DNA from: an uncultured bacterium
GTDB lineage: Bacteria > Bacillota > Clostridia > Oscillospirales > Acutalibacteraceae
Direction of reading: 5' to 3'
Length of the DNA: 32,372 nucleotides
Assembly (NCBI GenBank): GCA_934875675.1
Contig: CAKXIK010000016.1
Coordinates: forward strand, 16,361-48,732
How positions within the stretch are numbered: the stretch's first letter is position 1; the number at the start of each line of letters is the position of its first letter. A program made the translations under genes and the position numbers. A model generated the notes under the pieces. The model worked only from the letters and a program-made list of their open reading frames with translations, was not told where the DNA came from and ran no database searches. Positions 16,002 to 23,728 of the stretch are shown in pieces.

Positions 16002-16339
16002 CCCCTGTAAATATCCAGATACTGCTTCGCACAGCGGTAAAACTCCCCTGCCTGCGCTTTAGGGCTGATATCCACCGCAGAAGCAGAGGAGCTGCTCGAC
16101 ACGCTGCCCACGCTGGAACTTGTAATGATGCCGCCGTTTTGCGCCTGCTCAAAATAAAACATTGCGTCTGCCATTGCACAGATTGCCATGCTTTCGCTGT
16201 CCTCATCCGGTGCGGTGACGGTGTAAATCCTTTTATACCGAGAAAGCTGTTCCCCGGCTCTTTTGGCAAAGCGGGGGAACTCTTCTTCTGAAATGGAGCC
16301 GCCCAGATAGACGGTCAGATAAAATTCATAGTCCGGCAT
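15992..16339 (-). CDS. Head-tail connector protein
   Basis: I prefer the ATG at 16339 (MPDYEFYLTVYLGGSISEEE) with GGAAGG about 11 bases upstream; the ATG at 16360 overlaps the capsid stop codon but lacks a good site. The 115-residue protein is helix-rich (EFPRFAKRAGEQLSRYKR) with a Ser-rich loop (VGSVSSSSSAS). That layout, directly after the major capsid gene, matches gp6/gp15-type connectors that join portal and stopper. Function is inferred from position and composition. Confidence 0.78.
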   Translation of the reverse strand: MPDYEFYLTVYLGGSISEEEFPRFAKRAGEQLSRYKRIYTVTAPDEDSESMAICAMADAMFYFEQAQNGGIITSSSVGSVSSSSSASAVDISPKAQAGEFYRCAKQYLDIYRGCR

Positions 16340-16359
16340 GAGCGGCACACATCCTTCCA

Positions 16360-17355
16360 TTAGGTGGTTTTCGGCTCAATTGCAATGCCCTTGAGCACGG
16401 CTGCTTTGAGAGTATTTTTCAGCGCGACACCTGCCACAAGTTCAACCTCGCCCTTTTTGACTGCGCCGGGCGCGGAAAGATCAGGCATATAGCTGTTAAT
16501 TACGCCATTGCCAGTGGGGCTGATGCCATGGAAACCGTCCAGACCGAAACACACCGCATAAATACTGGTGTTTCCGAACGCTGTGGTGCTTGCTGCACTG
16601 GTATCCACAACATCGACGGTCGAGGTACCGTTGTAGTACTTGCCGGCGTCCATCAGAATGGTATCGCCGTATTTTTCAACTGTACGTCCGAAATCATCCT
16701 TGGACTGTGTGTAATACCCCGCCCGGCGAGCCATGCCGCGCAGTTTGGTGAGCATTTTCCCGTTCATCAGCAGCATATCCGGAGTACCGTCCAGCGAAGA
16801 AATAAACGCATCCAGTTCATCAAGAAATGCGTTGTAGTTGCTAGTCAGCTCGGCGGAAGTGGTCAGCTGCACAGAGCTGGTAATCTCGTTCGATGTGCCG
16901 GAAAGCAGTTTTTTCAATCCGTCGAACGTGTTCACCACATATCCCGCGCCGGAGCTCGCGGAGGTGCCATTGATGACAAGATTATGGAAATAGTTGCTGG
17001 TGGCTTTAATCTTCTGCTCCGCCTGAAACGCCAGCTCATCCACCGCGCCGGAGGTATTCTGCAACACACGGTCAACCTCAAAACTGCCGCCCATGATAAT
17101 GGCGTTTGTGGTCTTTTTCTCTCGTTTTGCTTCGCCGGCGGTGTACTCGCTGTTTAGGGTACGAACCGCAGCGGTGGAGGGCGTTTTCAGCTGCACATAT
17201 CCATATGCCAGCGTGGACCCGCCGGTGCCAGGGGAAATACAGTTGTCAAATGTCAGACGGTCGAGCAGCAACGAGCTGCGACGGAACATATCCACAACCT
17301 GCTGATCAACGCGATCAGCCATACCTACTTTTGCTTCTGCCAGTGTAATCGACAT
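16360..17355 (-). CDS. Major capsid protein
   Basis: The 331-residue protein has no long signal or delta domain but fits an HK97-fold capsid: an N-terminal helix (ITLAEAKVGMADRVDQQVVD), an extended loop (YVQLKTPSTAAVR), the VDRVLQNTSGAVDELAFQ spine helix region, then LDGTPDMLLMNGKMLTKLRG and a C-terminal AVLKGIAIEP. It follows a scaffold-type protein and precedes the head-tail connector, which settles the role. No protease gene is visible next to it, so maturation probably does not need cleavage. Confidence 0.9.
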   Translation of the reverse strand: MSITLAEAKVGMADRVDQQVVDMFRRSSLLLDRLTFDNCISPGTGGSTLAYGYVQLKTPSTAAVRTLNSEYTAGEAKREKKTTNAIIMGGSFEVDRVLQNTSGAVDELAFQAEQKIKATSNYFHNLVINGTSASSGAGYVVNTFDGLKKLLSGTSNEITSSVQLTTSAELTSNYNAFLDELDAFISSLDGTPDMLLMNGKMLTKLRGMARRAGYYTQSKDDFGRTVEKYGDTILMDAGKYYNGTSTVDVVDTSAASTTAFGNTSIYAVCFGLDGFHGISPTGNGVINSYMPDLSAPGAVKKGEVELVAGVALKNTLKAAVLKGIAIEPKTT

Positions 17356-17362
17356 AAATTAA

Positions 17363-17929
17363 TCATCCTTTCGTGTTGTAACGTTCCCGGAGTGCGCCCA
17401 CAAGCGAATCCCCGGTGGGTTGGTTTGTGTTCGGAGGGGTCTGTGAGCCAGGTCCCGGGGCGAAAAACGGAGGCTTTTGCTCATCTTCGAACAGATAGCC
17501 ATTGTCCTTTTTCAGTGCTTCCAGAGCCTTTTTCACATCATCTGCCTGGTTTTTGCTGGATTTCAGCACATCGATATCCAACAGTGCTCGGATTGCCTTG
17601 GCATTTTTGCCTTTTGCTGCCCGCACGGTATCCGTGATCAGGCCGTCAAACTGCATATCCGCAAGCTTCTGTTGATATTCTTTGTCCTTAGCGGAAAGAT
17701 CGTTCTGCAGCGTAGTGATTTTGCTTTGAAGGTCGTTGACGTCTACACCTTCAAAGGCTTTCAAACCATCTTTTGCAGTTTTAAGTTGCTCCTTGATAGC
17801 TTCATAGTCCGCAAAGGGCTTCTTTGCCGCCTCAACGTCACGGCCGTTCTCGGCCAAGATGGCGTCGATGATCTCTTTTGTAAGTGCCTGATCGCCGATC
17901 TTGAGATTCTGTAGAAATTCTGTTTTCAT
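17363..17929 (-). CDS. Capsid scaffold protein (GP20 type)
   Basis: The start at ATG 17929 (MKTEFLQNLKIGDQAL) has GGGAAAGGA just upstream; in-frame codons further upstream are part of a hairpin region. The 188-residue protein is dominated by a coiled coil (about residues 50-105: LKTAKDGLKAFEGVDVNDLQ...) and ends in a short basic region, the usual plan of phage scaffold proteins of the GP20 family. It should guide assembly of the major capsid protein encoded 8 bases downstream, and leave the head before DNA packaging. Confidence 0.88.
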   Translation of the reverse strand: MKTEFLQNLKIGDQALTKEIIDAILAENGRDVEAAKKPFADYEAIKEQLKTAKDGLKAFEGVDVNDLQSKITTLQNDLSAKDKEYQQKLADMQFDGLITDTVRAAKGKNAKAIRALLDIDVLKSSKNQADDVKKALEALKKDNGYLFEDEQKPPFFAPGPGSQTPPNTNQPTGDSLVGALRERYNTKG

Positions 17930-18018
17930 TGTTTTCCTTTCCCGGTTAGGCGTTTTAGGAGGTCGCCGTCTCCCACCGCCCTGCTTTGTTAGGTCTGCAG
18001 GTTGACCAAATTGGTATG

Positions 18019-18050
18019 AAAAAAGCGCCACAGCACAAAGCTATGACGCT
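18019..18050 (-). terminator. Terminator upstream of scaffold gene
   Basis: An 11-bp stem with two G-T pairs (AGCGTCATAGC with GCTGTGGCGCT on the - strand), a 5-base loop and a six-T run. It lies 90 bases ahead of the scaffold start, so it may act as an attenuator of the capsid genes. Confidence 0.75.
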
Positions 18051-18173
18051 GATTCAATTGTGTTATTGCGCTTCACCCCGCGCCGGGAGATAAAGGATCA
18101 CCGCCTTTCTCTACTTCTTGATTTTGCCGGATTTCTTTTTCTTACATCCCACGCAGATTACCTCCTATCTTTT

Positions 18174-18199
18174 CAAATTCGCAAACGCTTGTGAATTTG
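18174..18199. repeat. 26-bp palindrome, site A (upstream of scaffold)
   Basis: The imperfect palindrome has arms CAAATTCGCAAAC and GCTTGTGAATTTG (11 of 13 positions pair). On the - strand it is followed within about 10 bases by AGGAGG, the same layout as site B at the holin gene. It lies just past a terminator. Confidence 0.7.
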
Positions 18200-18204
18200 G
18201 GCAT

Positions 18205-18231
18205 AAAAAATCGCCTCACCGAAGCAAAGCG
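18205..18231 (-). terminator. Terminator after Cys-rich small gene
   Basis: An 8-bp stem with several G-T pairs is closed by the stable TTCG loop and followed by six T on the - strand. It sits directly after the stop codon of the 67-residue protein gene. Confidence 0.7.
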
Positions 18232-18232
18232 T

Positions 18233-18436
18233 TTATTCGTTATCCAGATTAACCGATGCATAGCAGCACCTACCATTGTGCCATGCACCGCATTCTTCTT
18301 TCTGACATTCCATCATGGTAAAGTCCGTTTGGCACACCTGCGTCAAGCCTGTAACCCTGTTGGAATCGTCCTCAGAATACTGCTGCTCCCAGCGAAGACT
18401 TTCCACCTCTGTTTTGCGGTTGTAAGGGCATATCAT
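18233..18436 (-). CDS. Small Cys-rich phage protein
   Basis: The 67-residue protein (MICPYNRKTEVESLRWEQQY) has six cysteines, at about residues 3, 35, 44, 49, 57 and 58 (MECQKEECGAWHNGRCCYAS). They may bind zinc. AGAGGTGAT precedes the ATG. Similar small Cys-rich proteins appear beside the scaffold and capsid genes of many Firmicutes prophages, but their function is unknown. The gene is bracketed by terminators on both sides, so it is probably transcribed from its own or a read-through promoter. Confidence 0.75.
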   Translation of the reverse strand: MICPYNRKTEVESLRWEQQYSEDDSNRVTGLTQVCQTDFTMMECQKEECGAWHNGRCCYASVNLDNE

Positions 18437-18462
18437 TGTAAATCACCTCTGCTTTTGGCATG

Positions 18463-18490
18463 AAAAAACCACCGAGCTTAATCGGTGGTT
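18463..18490 (-). terminator. Terminator after minor capsid gene pair
   Basis: A perfect 9-bp stem (AACCACCGA with TCGGTGGTT) is followed by a T run on the - strand (A6 at 18463-18468). It begins at the stop codon of the 41-residue gene and separates the portal/minor capsid block from the scaffold/capsid block. Confidence 0.88.
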
Positions 18491-18615
18491 TATTGTTCTT
18501 GCTCTTTTAATTTTTTGATATGCTCTGCGAATTCTTCATCCGTCATATTACGAATATGCTCCAGATACTCCGGGGTCGCCAGCCTATCATCAGCAATATA
18601 CTCAGAATCCAACAT
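18490..18615 (-). CDS. Acidic 41-residue protein downstream of capsid-JAB fusion
   Basis: The reading frame encodes MLDSEYIADDRLATPEYLEH followed by IRNMTDEEFAEHIKKLKEQ and EQ. GAGGTGACG lies just upstream of the ATG. The protein is strongly acidic and helical. It starts 10 bases after the stop of the minor capsid-JAB fusion gene and is followed by a terminator. Its position would suit an immunity protein for the C-terminal domain, but it could equally be a small structural or orphan phage protein. I recognise no family. Confidence 0.65.
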   Translation of the reverse strand: MLDSEYIADDRLATPEYLEHIRNMTDEEFAEHIKKLKEQEQ

Positions 18616-18625
18616 TTTCGTCACC

Positions 18626-20368
18626 TCACAACTTGGTAAAAGTAAAACCATAAATTTTGGCTAAATCCTGCAACGCTTTCTCGTAGCCTGTAATCACAGT
18701 ATACTCTTTGTGCTTTCGGATTGCAACCTCAAAATCCTCTCGTGGAATGATTTTTTTCGGAGCCGTATAATAATATACGCTCCCATTATGTCCAACTGTG
18801 ATGCCTCTCAATTTTGTTCCGAGCAATAGGTTGATATCTGAAACACTCGGTGGCATACCAGCCGGATGATTGTGAATCAGCATAATGTCGGCGCCAGATT
18901 CAGCAGCAGTCCTTAAATTTATGTCAAATTGAGAAGTTCTGCGCACACCTTGTGCGTAATGCTGATCTGTTATTCTTGCAATCTCTGACCCATTTCGCAT
19001 ATCGACAGCGTAAATTTCTTCTGTTTTACTGCCATCTCTGTTATTTAGCGCCCACCTTGCTCTCGTGTGAACCGCACGGTTTGCTTCAGAAGACGTAGAT
19101 AGCTTATCGAATTTTGCAGCATATGCAGGCTTTTGAACAGCTTCCCAATCAACTGCATAAGAAGAGGTTTTTCTTAGTCTTGGCGATTGCTCATTTGCAA
19201 CTATTTGGCTAAGCATAGTTTTATCCGCCGTCTTGGTCTGCTTCACCCCAGCAACCTGAGCGCGTTCTCGTTGCGTTGGCAGTCTGGAGGCCTTACTAAA
19301 CCTACTATATTCCTCATTTAACCTACGCAATCTAATCTGGTCAATCTGAAGCTTTTCGGTGTCACCCACAGCATCATCCACCAGAATACGGTTCTTCTGC
19401 TTGCGGATGCAACGTTCCACCTGCCGCTGTTTTTGCGTGGCCTCATACATGGAGTAGTGTCGACCCTGATAGTCAACGCCACTCGCATTAGCATCGCGGA
19501 ACTTCTGCAGTTGCGCACCGGTATATTGTGGCTCGCTGATGCCCAGCACAATGGGAAACGCAGCATGCCCGCAGTTAAGCGTTCCGATGCGGCGCACAAG
19601 GCTGTTATTTAAAGCCTGGTACTCCGCGTCTGTGTACTGCTTGCCTTGGATTGGTTCATGATCTGGCGCACAGGCGGCATGTGCGGATATTTCCCAGCCA
19701 TCAGCGCCGAAGCTATCATGATTCTGTTGGCTGATCTGCTCCTGCAGCAGTCCAAGTCCGCCCATGATATTTCGGCGCGTAGCAGCTTCGATAGATGTAT
19801 GTACACCGGATTCATAATCGATCACACGCACGCCCATATCAGCAAGATTCTTTGTTGCACGCCGGATTGCTGTGTTGTAATCGGTAGCTCCCGTAAACAC
19901 CTGCTCAAAGGCAAAATCACAGCATTTCCGGTATGCGTCTTGCAGCGGGAGTGCGTTGCCGAACGGGTCAACCATGCCGATGCTCTGCGTGAGGTTGGTG
20001 AAATCATCCTGTGCAAGCTTGACCGCAGCAGATACAAGCTGCTGCATAATATCATTTTCTGAAAACGGAATCGCTGCCTCAGTCGGCAGATTAGACAAAT
20101 CAAAATTGTATCCGACCTCCGCAGATTGCGTGAGTAATCTGTTTATTTCTGATTCCGATGCATTCAGCAGCTTTTTCAGCTTCGCCTTAATTTCTTTCTG
20201 CGAAAGCCCAAGATTTTGAGCGCGCCACACCTGATACGCTGCGGTGCTGGTGAGCTGCCCGGCTTCTGATACTCGCCGTGCAATGTCCTGCAGCAGGTAT
20301 TCTGTTATCGGTCGCGCCACTTCTTCCGCACGGTCGCGCAACGCGTCAATCTGTTTAGGAGTAAGCAC
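18626..20368 (-). CDS. Minor capsid protein (MuF/gp7-like) fused to JAB-like domain
   Basis: The 580-residue protein begins with a minor capsid domain (about residues 1-340): TEYLLQDIARRVSEAGQLTS, then the conserved GVRVIDYESGVHTSIEAATR, ISAHAACAPDHEPIQGKQYT, and CGHAAFPIVLGISEPQYT. This matches phage minor capsid 2/SPP1 gp7-like proteins that sit at the portal. The C-terminal part (about 420-580) holds HNHPAGMPPSVSD starting at residue 499 and YYYTAPKKIIP, the signature of JAB/MPN-type zinc peptidases or RadC-like domains. Other polymorphic phage MuF proteins carry toxins at this end. Whether the domain is a virion-delivered enzyme is inference. Confidence 0.88.
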   Translation of the reverse strand: MLTPKQIDALRDRAEEVARPITEYLLQDIARRVSEAGQLTSTAAYQVWRAQNLGLSQKEIKAKLKKLLNASESEINRLLTQSAEVGYNFDLSNLPTEAAIPFSENDIMQQLVSAAVKLAQDDFTNLTQSIGMVDPFGNALPLQDAYRKCCDFAFEQVFTGATDYNTAIRRATKNLADMGVRVIDYESGVHTSIEAATRRNIMGGLGLLQEQISQQNHDSFGADGWEISAHAACAPDHEPIQGKQYTDAEYQALNNSLVRRIGTLNCGHAAFPIVLGISEPQYTGAQLQKFRDANASGVDYQGRHYSMYEATQKQRQVERCIRKQKNRILVDDAVGDTEKLQIDQIRLRRLNEEYSRFSKASRLPTQRERAQVAGVKQTKTADKTMLSQIVANEQSPRLRKTSSYAVDWEAVQKPAYAAKFDKLSTSSEANRAVHTRARWALNNRDGSKTEEIYAVDMRNGSEIARITDQHYAQGVRRTSQFDINLRTAAESGADIMLIHNHPAGMPPSVSDINLLLGTKLRGITVGHNGSVYYYTAPKKIIPREDFEVAIRKHKEYTVITGYEKALQDLAKIYGFTFTKL

Positions 20369-20370
20369 GA

Positions 20371-21753
20371 TTATTCACCGCCCGTCAAAGCCTCTATTTC
20401 CGGCATATACTCGTCCCTGATCTTCTGAATATCAGCCGGGGTATCGTGCGGAAGATCAAAATACCAGGCAAGCGCCAATTCCGGCTTTAGCAGCCCCGAT
20501 GCAACCATAGCGGAATACTCCTGCCACGTTTTATCGCGATTATAAAGCACACCGTCGCCCCAATCGATGACTATATCATTTTCCGGGTCAAACACGCCAC
20601 TCCCCGTCAGGTGATACAACTGCCCAAGACGTACACAAGTAGAAAGCAGTTCCTTTAAAGCGTCGCTCCAACATTCCTGAAAATCAATAATTGTCAGGTT
20701 GTAATCACCTTCGCTGCTGGTAATCTCCGTTGCGGTGCGCTCGGCTGCTTCCACTTCGGATAAAATACCACGCTTAAGTCCGATCAAGCTCTCACAATTG
20801 CGCAGATACTCCTGTTTACGCGCCAAATAGGAAGCCTCTCGCAGTGTAGGGTTAAAAATTGTTACGCCGACGTTTTCCGGATTATCATCAACTGCTGTAA
20901 ACAATGTGTCCGAAATGGATTTGTTCCCGAAATCGTCCGTAGATAAAAAATCGCTGCTGGCAATAATGCGCGACACACCGTTTTCGAATTCGTCACACAA
21001 TTGACGTTCGTTGCGATTGATGTTGCGAATCAGCCCCATAGCCGCAGCGTATACCGATACACCGCTGTCGCTGCCGTCCACCGTATTTTCCATCGGTGTA
21101 TGAAGTTGCACCATGCCGAGATTAAAAATGCCGGGTAGCGCAATTTCAGGCTCAATTCCCGCATATTTTTCCAGCGTATCCAAAGGCACCGGAACACCGA
21201 TAAAATCAGGTGTATCAGATTGATATAACTGACTTTTAACGGTCAGTGTGCCGGAGCTGTCCACCATGCGGCGTTCCAGTAACGTGTAGTACCTTCCGGA
21301 AACAACGGTCGTTTCCGTTGTACCGATATCGGTAATCTTCCCGGCGGAATCCCGAGCGAACGGAATAAATGCATCCCGTCGAACCAGCACAAAATCAATT
21401 GAATCATGAAAAATAACCGGCTTAATAAAGCATTCACCGCCGATTAACGCTAATTGAACTGCGCGTTTTCGAAGCTTTGCAATGCGATTCAGCACCGGCG
21501 TTAGAAATTGCTCCTGCGCGCCTGAGACGGTCACCGCATACTCCGAAAACACTGTCTTGTATAACTTATTTACAATCAATGCCGGCAATCGCTGCCCACG
21601 ATCCTCGTATTTTGAAAATGAATCGTCGAAATATGCTCGGAACCATTCGATAATAGCGTTTTTCATTTCGGTGCCGGTGATGTCCTTTGCGCCGAACGCC
21701 TGTTCCAGGCTTTGCAATTTACTGCTGTTTTTCACTGCTGACCAAACGCTCAT
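20371..21753 (-). CDS. Portal protein (SPP1 gp6-like)
   Basis: The start at ATG 21753 has GGAGGTGC upstream, giving 460 residues. The sequence (KNAIIEWFRAYFDDSF, YAAAMGLIRNINRNERQLCD and EVEAAERTATEITSSEGDYN) matches the SPP1 gp6-type portal family. The portal forms a dodecameric ring at one vertex through which DNA is packed. Upstream lie the terminase genes and a small coiled-coil gene; downstream, two bases away, is the minor capsid fusion. The order is standard for siphophages with headful packaging. Confidence 0.92.
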   Translation of the reverse strand: MSVWSAVKNSSKLQSLEQAFGAKDITGTEMKNAIIEWFRAYFDDSFSKYEDRGQRLPALIVNKLYKTVFSEYAVTVSGAQEQFLTPVLNRIAKLRKRAVQLALIGGECFIKPVIFHDSIDFVLVRRDAFIPFARDSAGKITDIGTTETTVVSGRYYTLLERRMVDSSGTLTVKSQLYQSDTPDFIGVPVPLDTLEKYAGIEPEIALPGIFNLGMVQLHTPMENTVDGSDSGVSVYAAAMGLIRNINRNERQLCDEFENGVSRIIASSDFLSTDDFGNKSISDTLFTAVDDNPENVGVTIFNPTLREASYLARKQEYLRNCESLIGLKRGILSEVEAAERTATEITSSEGDYNLTIIDFQECWSDALKELLSTCVRLGQLYHLTGSGVFDPENDIVIDWGDGVLYNRDKTWQEYSAMVASGLLKPELALAWYFDLPHDTPADIQKIRDEYMPEIEALTGGE

Positions 21754-21955
21754 CCCCTGCACCTCCACTCTGAATCACGATTTTGCGCCCGACGCGCAGC
21801 ACCGCATGCATGCCGCTGATATACGCCTGCAGCTGTGCGTTTTTCGCATTGGCTTCCTCAAGCTCCTGTGTTAATCTTCGGTTATCTTTTATCAGTTCTT
21901 CGCGGCACCATTCCGGGAGGAAACGCCGGAACAGCCACAGCTTTATTCTTTTCAT
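21719..21955 (-). CDS. Small coiled-coil protein between terminase and portal
   Basis: The 78-residue protein begins with a basic, aromatic stretch (MKRIKLWLFRRFLPEWCREE) and then a predicted coiled coil (LIKDNRRLTQELEEANAKNA). The ATGA start overlaps the TerL stop, and the end overlaps the portal start by 35 bases, so it is embedded in the transcript. Family unknown. A role in packaging or portal assembly is possible from position only. Confidence 0.7.
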   Translation of the reverse strand: MKRIKLWLFRRFLPEWCREELIKDNRRLTQELEEANAKNAQLQAYISGMHAVLRVGRKIVIQSGGAGDERLVSSEKQQ

Positions 21956-23190
21956 CGTCCTCTTCTCCTCCAGACCGGTTCCACCGCATACCGAACCGCA
22001 TCAATATGATGGTTGGCCGCATCCGGATAACCATCCAGCACTTCATTGGTACGCTTGTCACGCTCATACTCATATTCAGAAAACTCTTTTGCGGTCCATG
22101 GGCAGCGCACGGGATCAATAATAATCTGCGACAGTGATTGTAGCCACTTGACACCGTATTCCACACTCCCGGGTCCTTTTATAGCTTCACGCATCCGAAA
22201 TCCCCAACTCCGGAAGTCGGCGATGTTTCTATCACCACCGGAACCGGGGTCAGCATTAATCTGATCGTTCTTGTGATATTTGATTTTTTCTGCCCATGCA
22301 GAGTTTGAGCACCGATTACCACGAAATTCTTCGTAGATATACAACTTCCTGGATGCTGATTCATAGGCGCATCCGTCAAACGCATTCGGGTCTGGGTACC
22401 ACCCCCAGTCCTGCCCGAAATAACGGTAATCAAACTGCGCAATCTGCTCATCCGAAAGCGGCTCAAGCAGTAGATTTTCAAACACCTGCGTCCCGCTGCC
22501 GACAACCTCACCCAGATATTCATGGCGATATGCGGTTTCGTTGGTGCTTTTCAAGTGCTCGGCATCGGATAGAAAGGTCTCTCCGAGCCATTGAACCGGC
22601 ACATCCAGATAGGTACTGTGATGCACAAGTTTGCCGGATTTACTTTCCAATGCGTATTGATTCGCCCAGTTACGAGCCATGGCAGGCGGGTTAAAGCTCT
22701 TGAATCGCAAAGAAAAGGAGCCGCCGCGAAATAGCGACTGCTCCACATTACGGATTTCTTCTGGTCCCGCATACTGGTCAAGCTCTTCGAACCACGCAAT
22801 CCCGATATATCCAAACGGCGTTTTGATGGATTTGACCTTTGCCGGGTCATCAAGCCCGAAAAACATAATTTTCTGCCCAGTCGGCAGATAGGTACATTCC
22901 ATTGGATTAGCAGTGCATCGAAATTTATGTGTCAATCCCAGCGCGTTGATCGCCCAACGCACCTGTGCATAAACGCTGGTACGCAGCGTATTTCCGATCT
23001 TGCGAAAAACAGCGGCATGACAGTTCGGGTGCCGAAGAAGTTGCAAAATCAGTTCAACGGAGACATACGAGGATTTTGCACCACCGCGCCCACCTTTTTC
23101 AACAACCTCATTGACGGCTCCCGCTTTAATTGCTTTATGTGTATCGTAGAACGACGGCGCGATCACGCCTTTAAGGGATATCATCGACAA
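21952..23190 (-). CDS. terL: Terminase large subunit (PBSX/SPP1 type)
   Basis: The 412-residue protein has a P-loop GGRGGAKS (33-40), a Walker B region IAWFEELD (131-138), and a C-terminal nuclease region with DWGWYPDPNAF, ADPGSGGDRNIADFRSWGF and DAANHHIDAVRYA. This is the PBSX-type large terminase, which cuts concatemers and pumps DNA into the head. A TTG at 23190 has GGAGG 8 bases upstream and is my preferred start; the ATG at 23184 is the alternative. It overlaps the end of the small terminase gene. Confidence 0.94.
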   Translation of the reverse strand: MSMISLKGVIAPSFYDTHKAIKAGAVNEVVEKGGRGGAKSSYVSVELILQLLRHPNCHAAVFRKIGNTLRTSVYAQVRWAINALGLTHKFRCTANPMECTYLPTGQKIMFFGLDDPAKVKSIKTPFGYIGIAWFEELDQYAGPEEIRNVEQSLFRGGSFSLRFKSFNPPAMARNWANQYALESKSGKLVHHSTYLDVPVQWLGETFLSDAEHLKSTNETAYRHEYLGEVVGSGTQVFENLLLEPLSDEQIAQFDYRYFGQDWGWYPDPNAFDGCAYESASRKLYIYEEFRGNRCSNSAWAEKIKYHKNDQINADPGSGGDRNIADFRSWGFRMREAIKGPGSVEYGVKWLQSLSQIIIDPVRCPWTAKEFSEYEYERDKRTNEVLDGYPDAANHHIDAVRYAVEPVWRRRGR

Positions 23191-23527
23191 TGGTCACGCC
23201 TCCGTCCGTATCGTCCTTTGCATCCTCGCCGATCAGATCAATTAATACCTTGGCCGCCCTGGAATCGCCCAGTGCAGCAGCCTCCTGCAACCCGACTATC
23301 ATTTCCATCTGGTTGTCCACGTCCTCCGGGTCAACGCCCTTTCGGGCAAGCTTGTTCCATCGGCGTTTATCGCTGACCGGCAGCGAAAGAAACAAATCTG
23401 CCGCCTCTTTTAAACTACGTTTCCGGCGGCGAGCAACGCCCGAAGCTCTACCACCTTTTGACGCAATTTCTCTCTGTTCGCTCTCTGTTCGCTCGTCAAA
23501 AGGAACGAGATTTTCTTCACGTGCCAC
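23171..23527 (-). CDS. terS: Probable terminase small subunit
   Basis: The start is a GTG at 23527 preceded by GAGGTGGTGA, giving 118 residues (VAREENLVPFDERTESEQRE). The KGGRASGVARRRKRSLKEAA motif near the start is a basic DNA-binding pattern common in proteins directly before large terminases in Firmicutes phages. DNQMEMIVGLQEAAALGDSR follows. It should recognise the phage pac/cos site. It is the first gene of the late block, just past a terminator that closes the early block. Confidence 0.75.
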   Translation of the reverse strand: MAREENLVPFDERTESEQREIASKGGRASGVARRRKRSLKEAADLFLSLPVSDKRRWNKLARKGVDPEDVDNQMEMIVGLQEAAALGDSRAAKVLIDLIGEDAKDDTDGGVTIVDDIP

Positions 23528-23630
23528 GTCACCACCTCTCAAAATCAAAATATAGCCCTGCTGCCATCGCTGCAGCCACAGGGCAATAGGCACTGCGAGT
23601 AGGAGGGAACAAAACCTCGCGGGCTGCAGC

Positions 23631-23656
23631 AAAAAAGGCACCGGTTCCCCGATGCC
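23631..23656 (-). terminator. Terminator between early and late gene blocks
   Basis: GGCATCGG and CCGGTGCC form an 8-bp stem with one G-T pair and a 4-base loop, followed by six T on the - strand. It stops early transcription about 70 bases past the sigma-like regulator gene and before the small terminase gene. Confidence 0.85.
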
Positions 23657-23728
23657 CAATTCTCATTAAATCTACTTTACCACTTTGTCAATAATGTGTC
23701 CATGATATTTTCCGCAAATTTTCCGCAG

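Larger units (their letters stand above)
17930..18232 (-). other. Regulatory gap before scaffold gene
   Basis: This stretch of about 300 bases carries two terminators (18205-18231 and 18019-18050), a 26-bp palindrome (18174-18199) and only tiny reading frames. One of these, 18111-18152, starts with GTG after a strong AGGAGG and would encode 13 residues (MGCKKKKSGKIKK); I cannot say whether it is made. No convincing promoter pair is seen, but a promoter for the scaffold and capsid genes is expected here, since transcripts from upstream should stop. Confidence 0.5.

Noticed and set aside
16528..17157. + strand frame of 209 codons opposite the major capsid gene
   Set aside because: Shadow of a well-supported capsid gene in a GC-richer region; no start signal or family.
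18111..18152. 13-residue GTG-started peptide after an AGGAGG motif
   Set aside because: Too short to call as a gene on its own; described only as part of the regulatory gap.
22046..23376. Several + strand frames of 70-149 codons opposite the terminase genes
   Set aside because: All lie antisense to strongly supported terL and terS and have no start signals.
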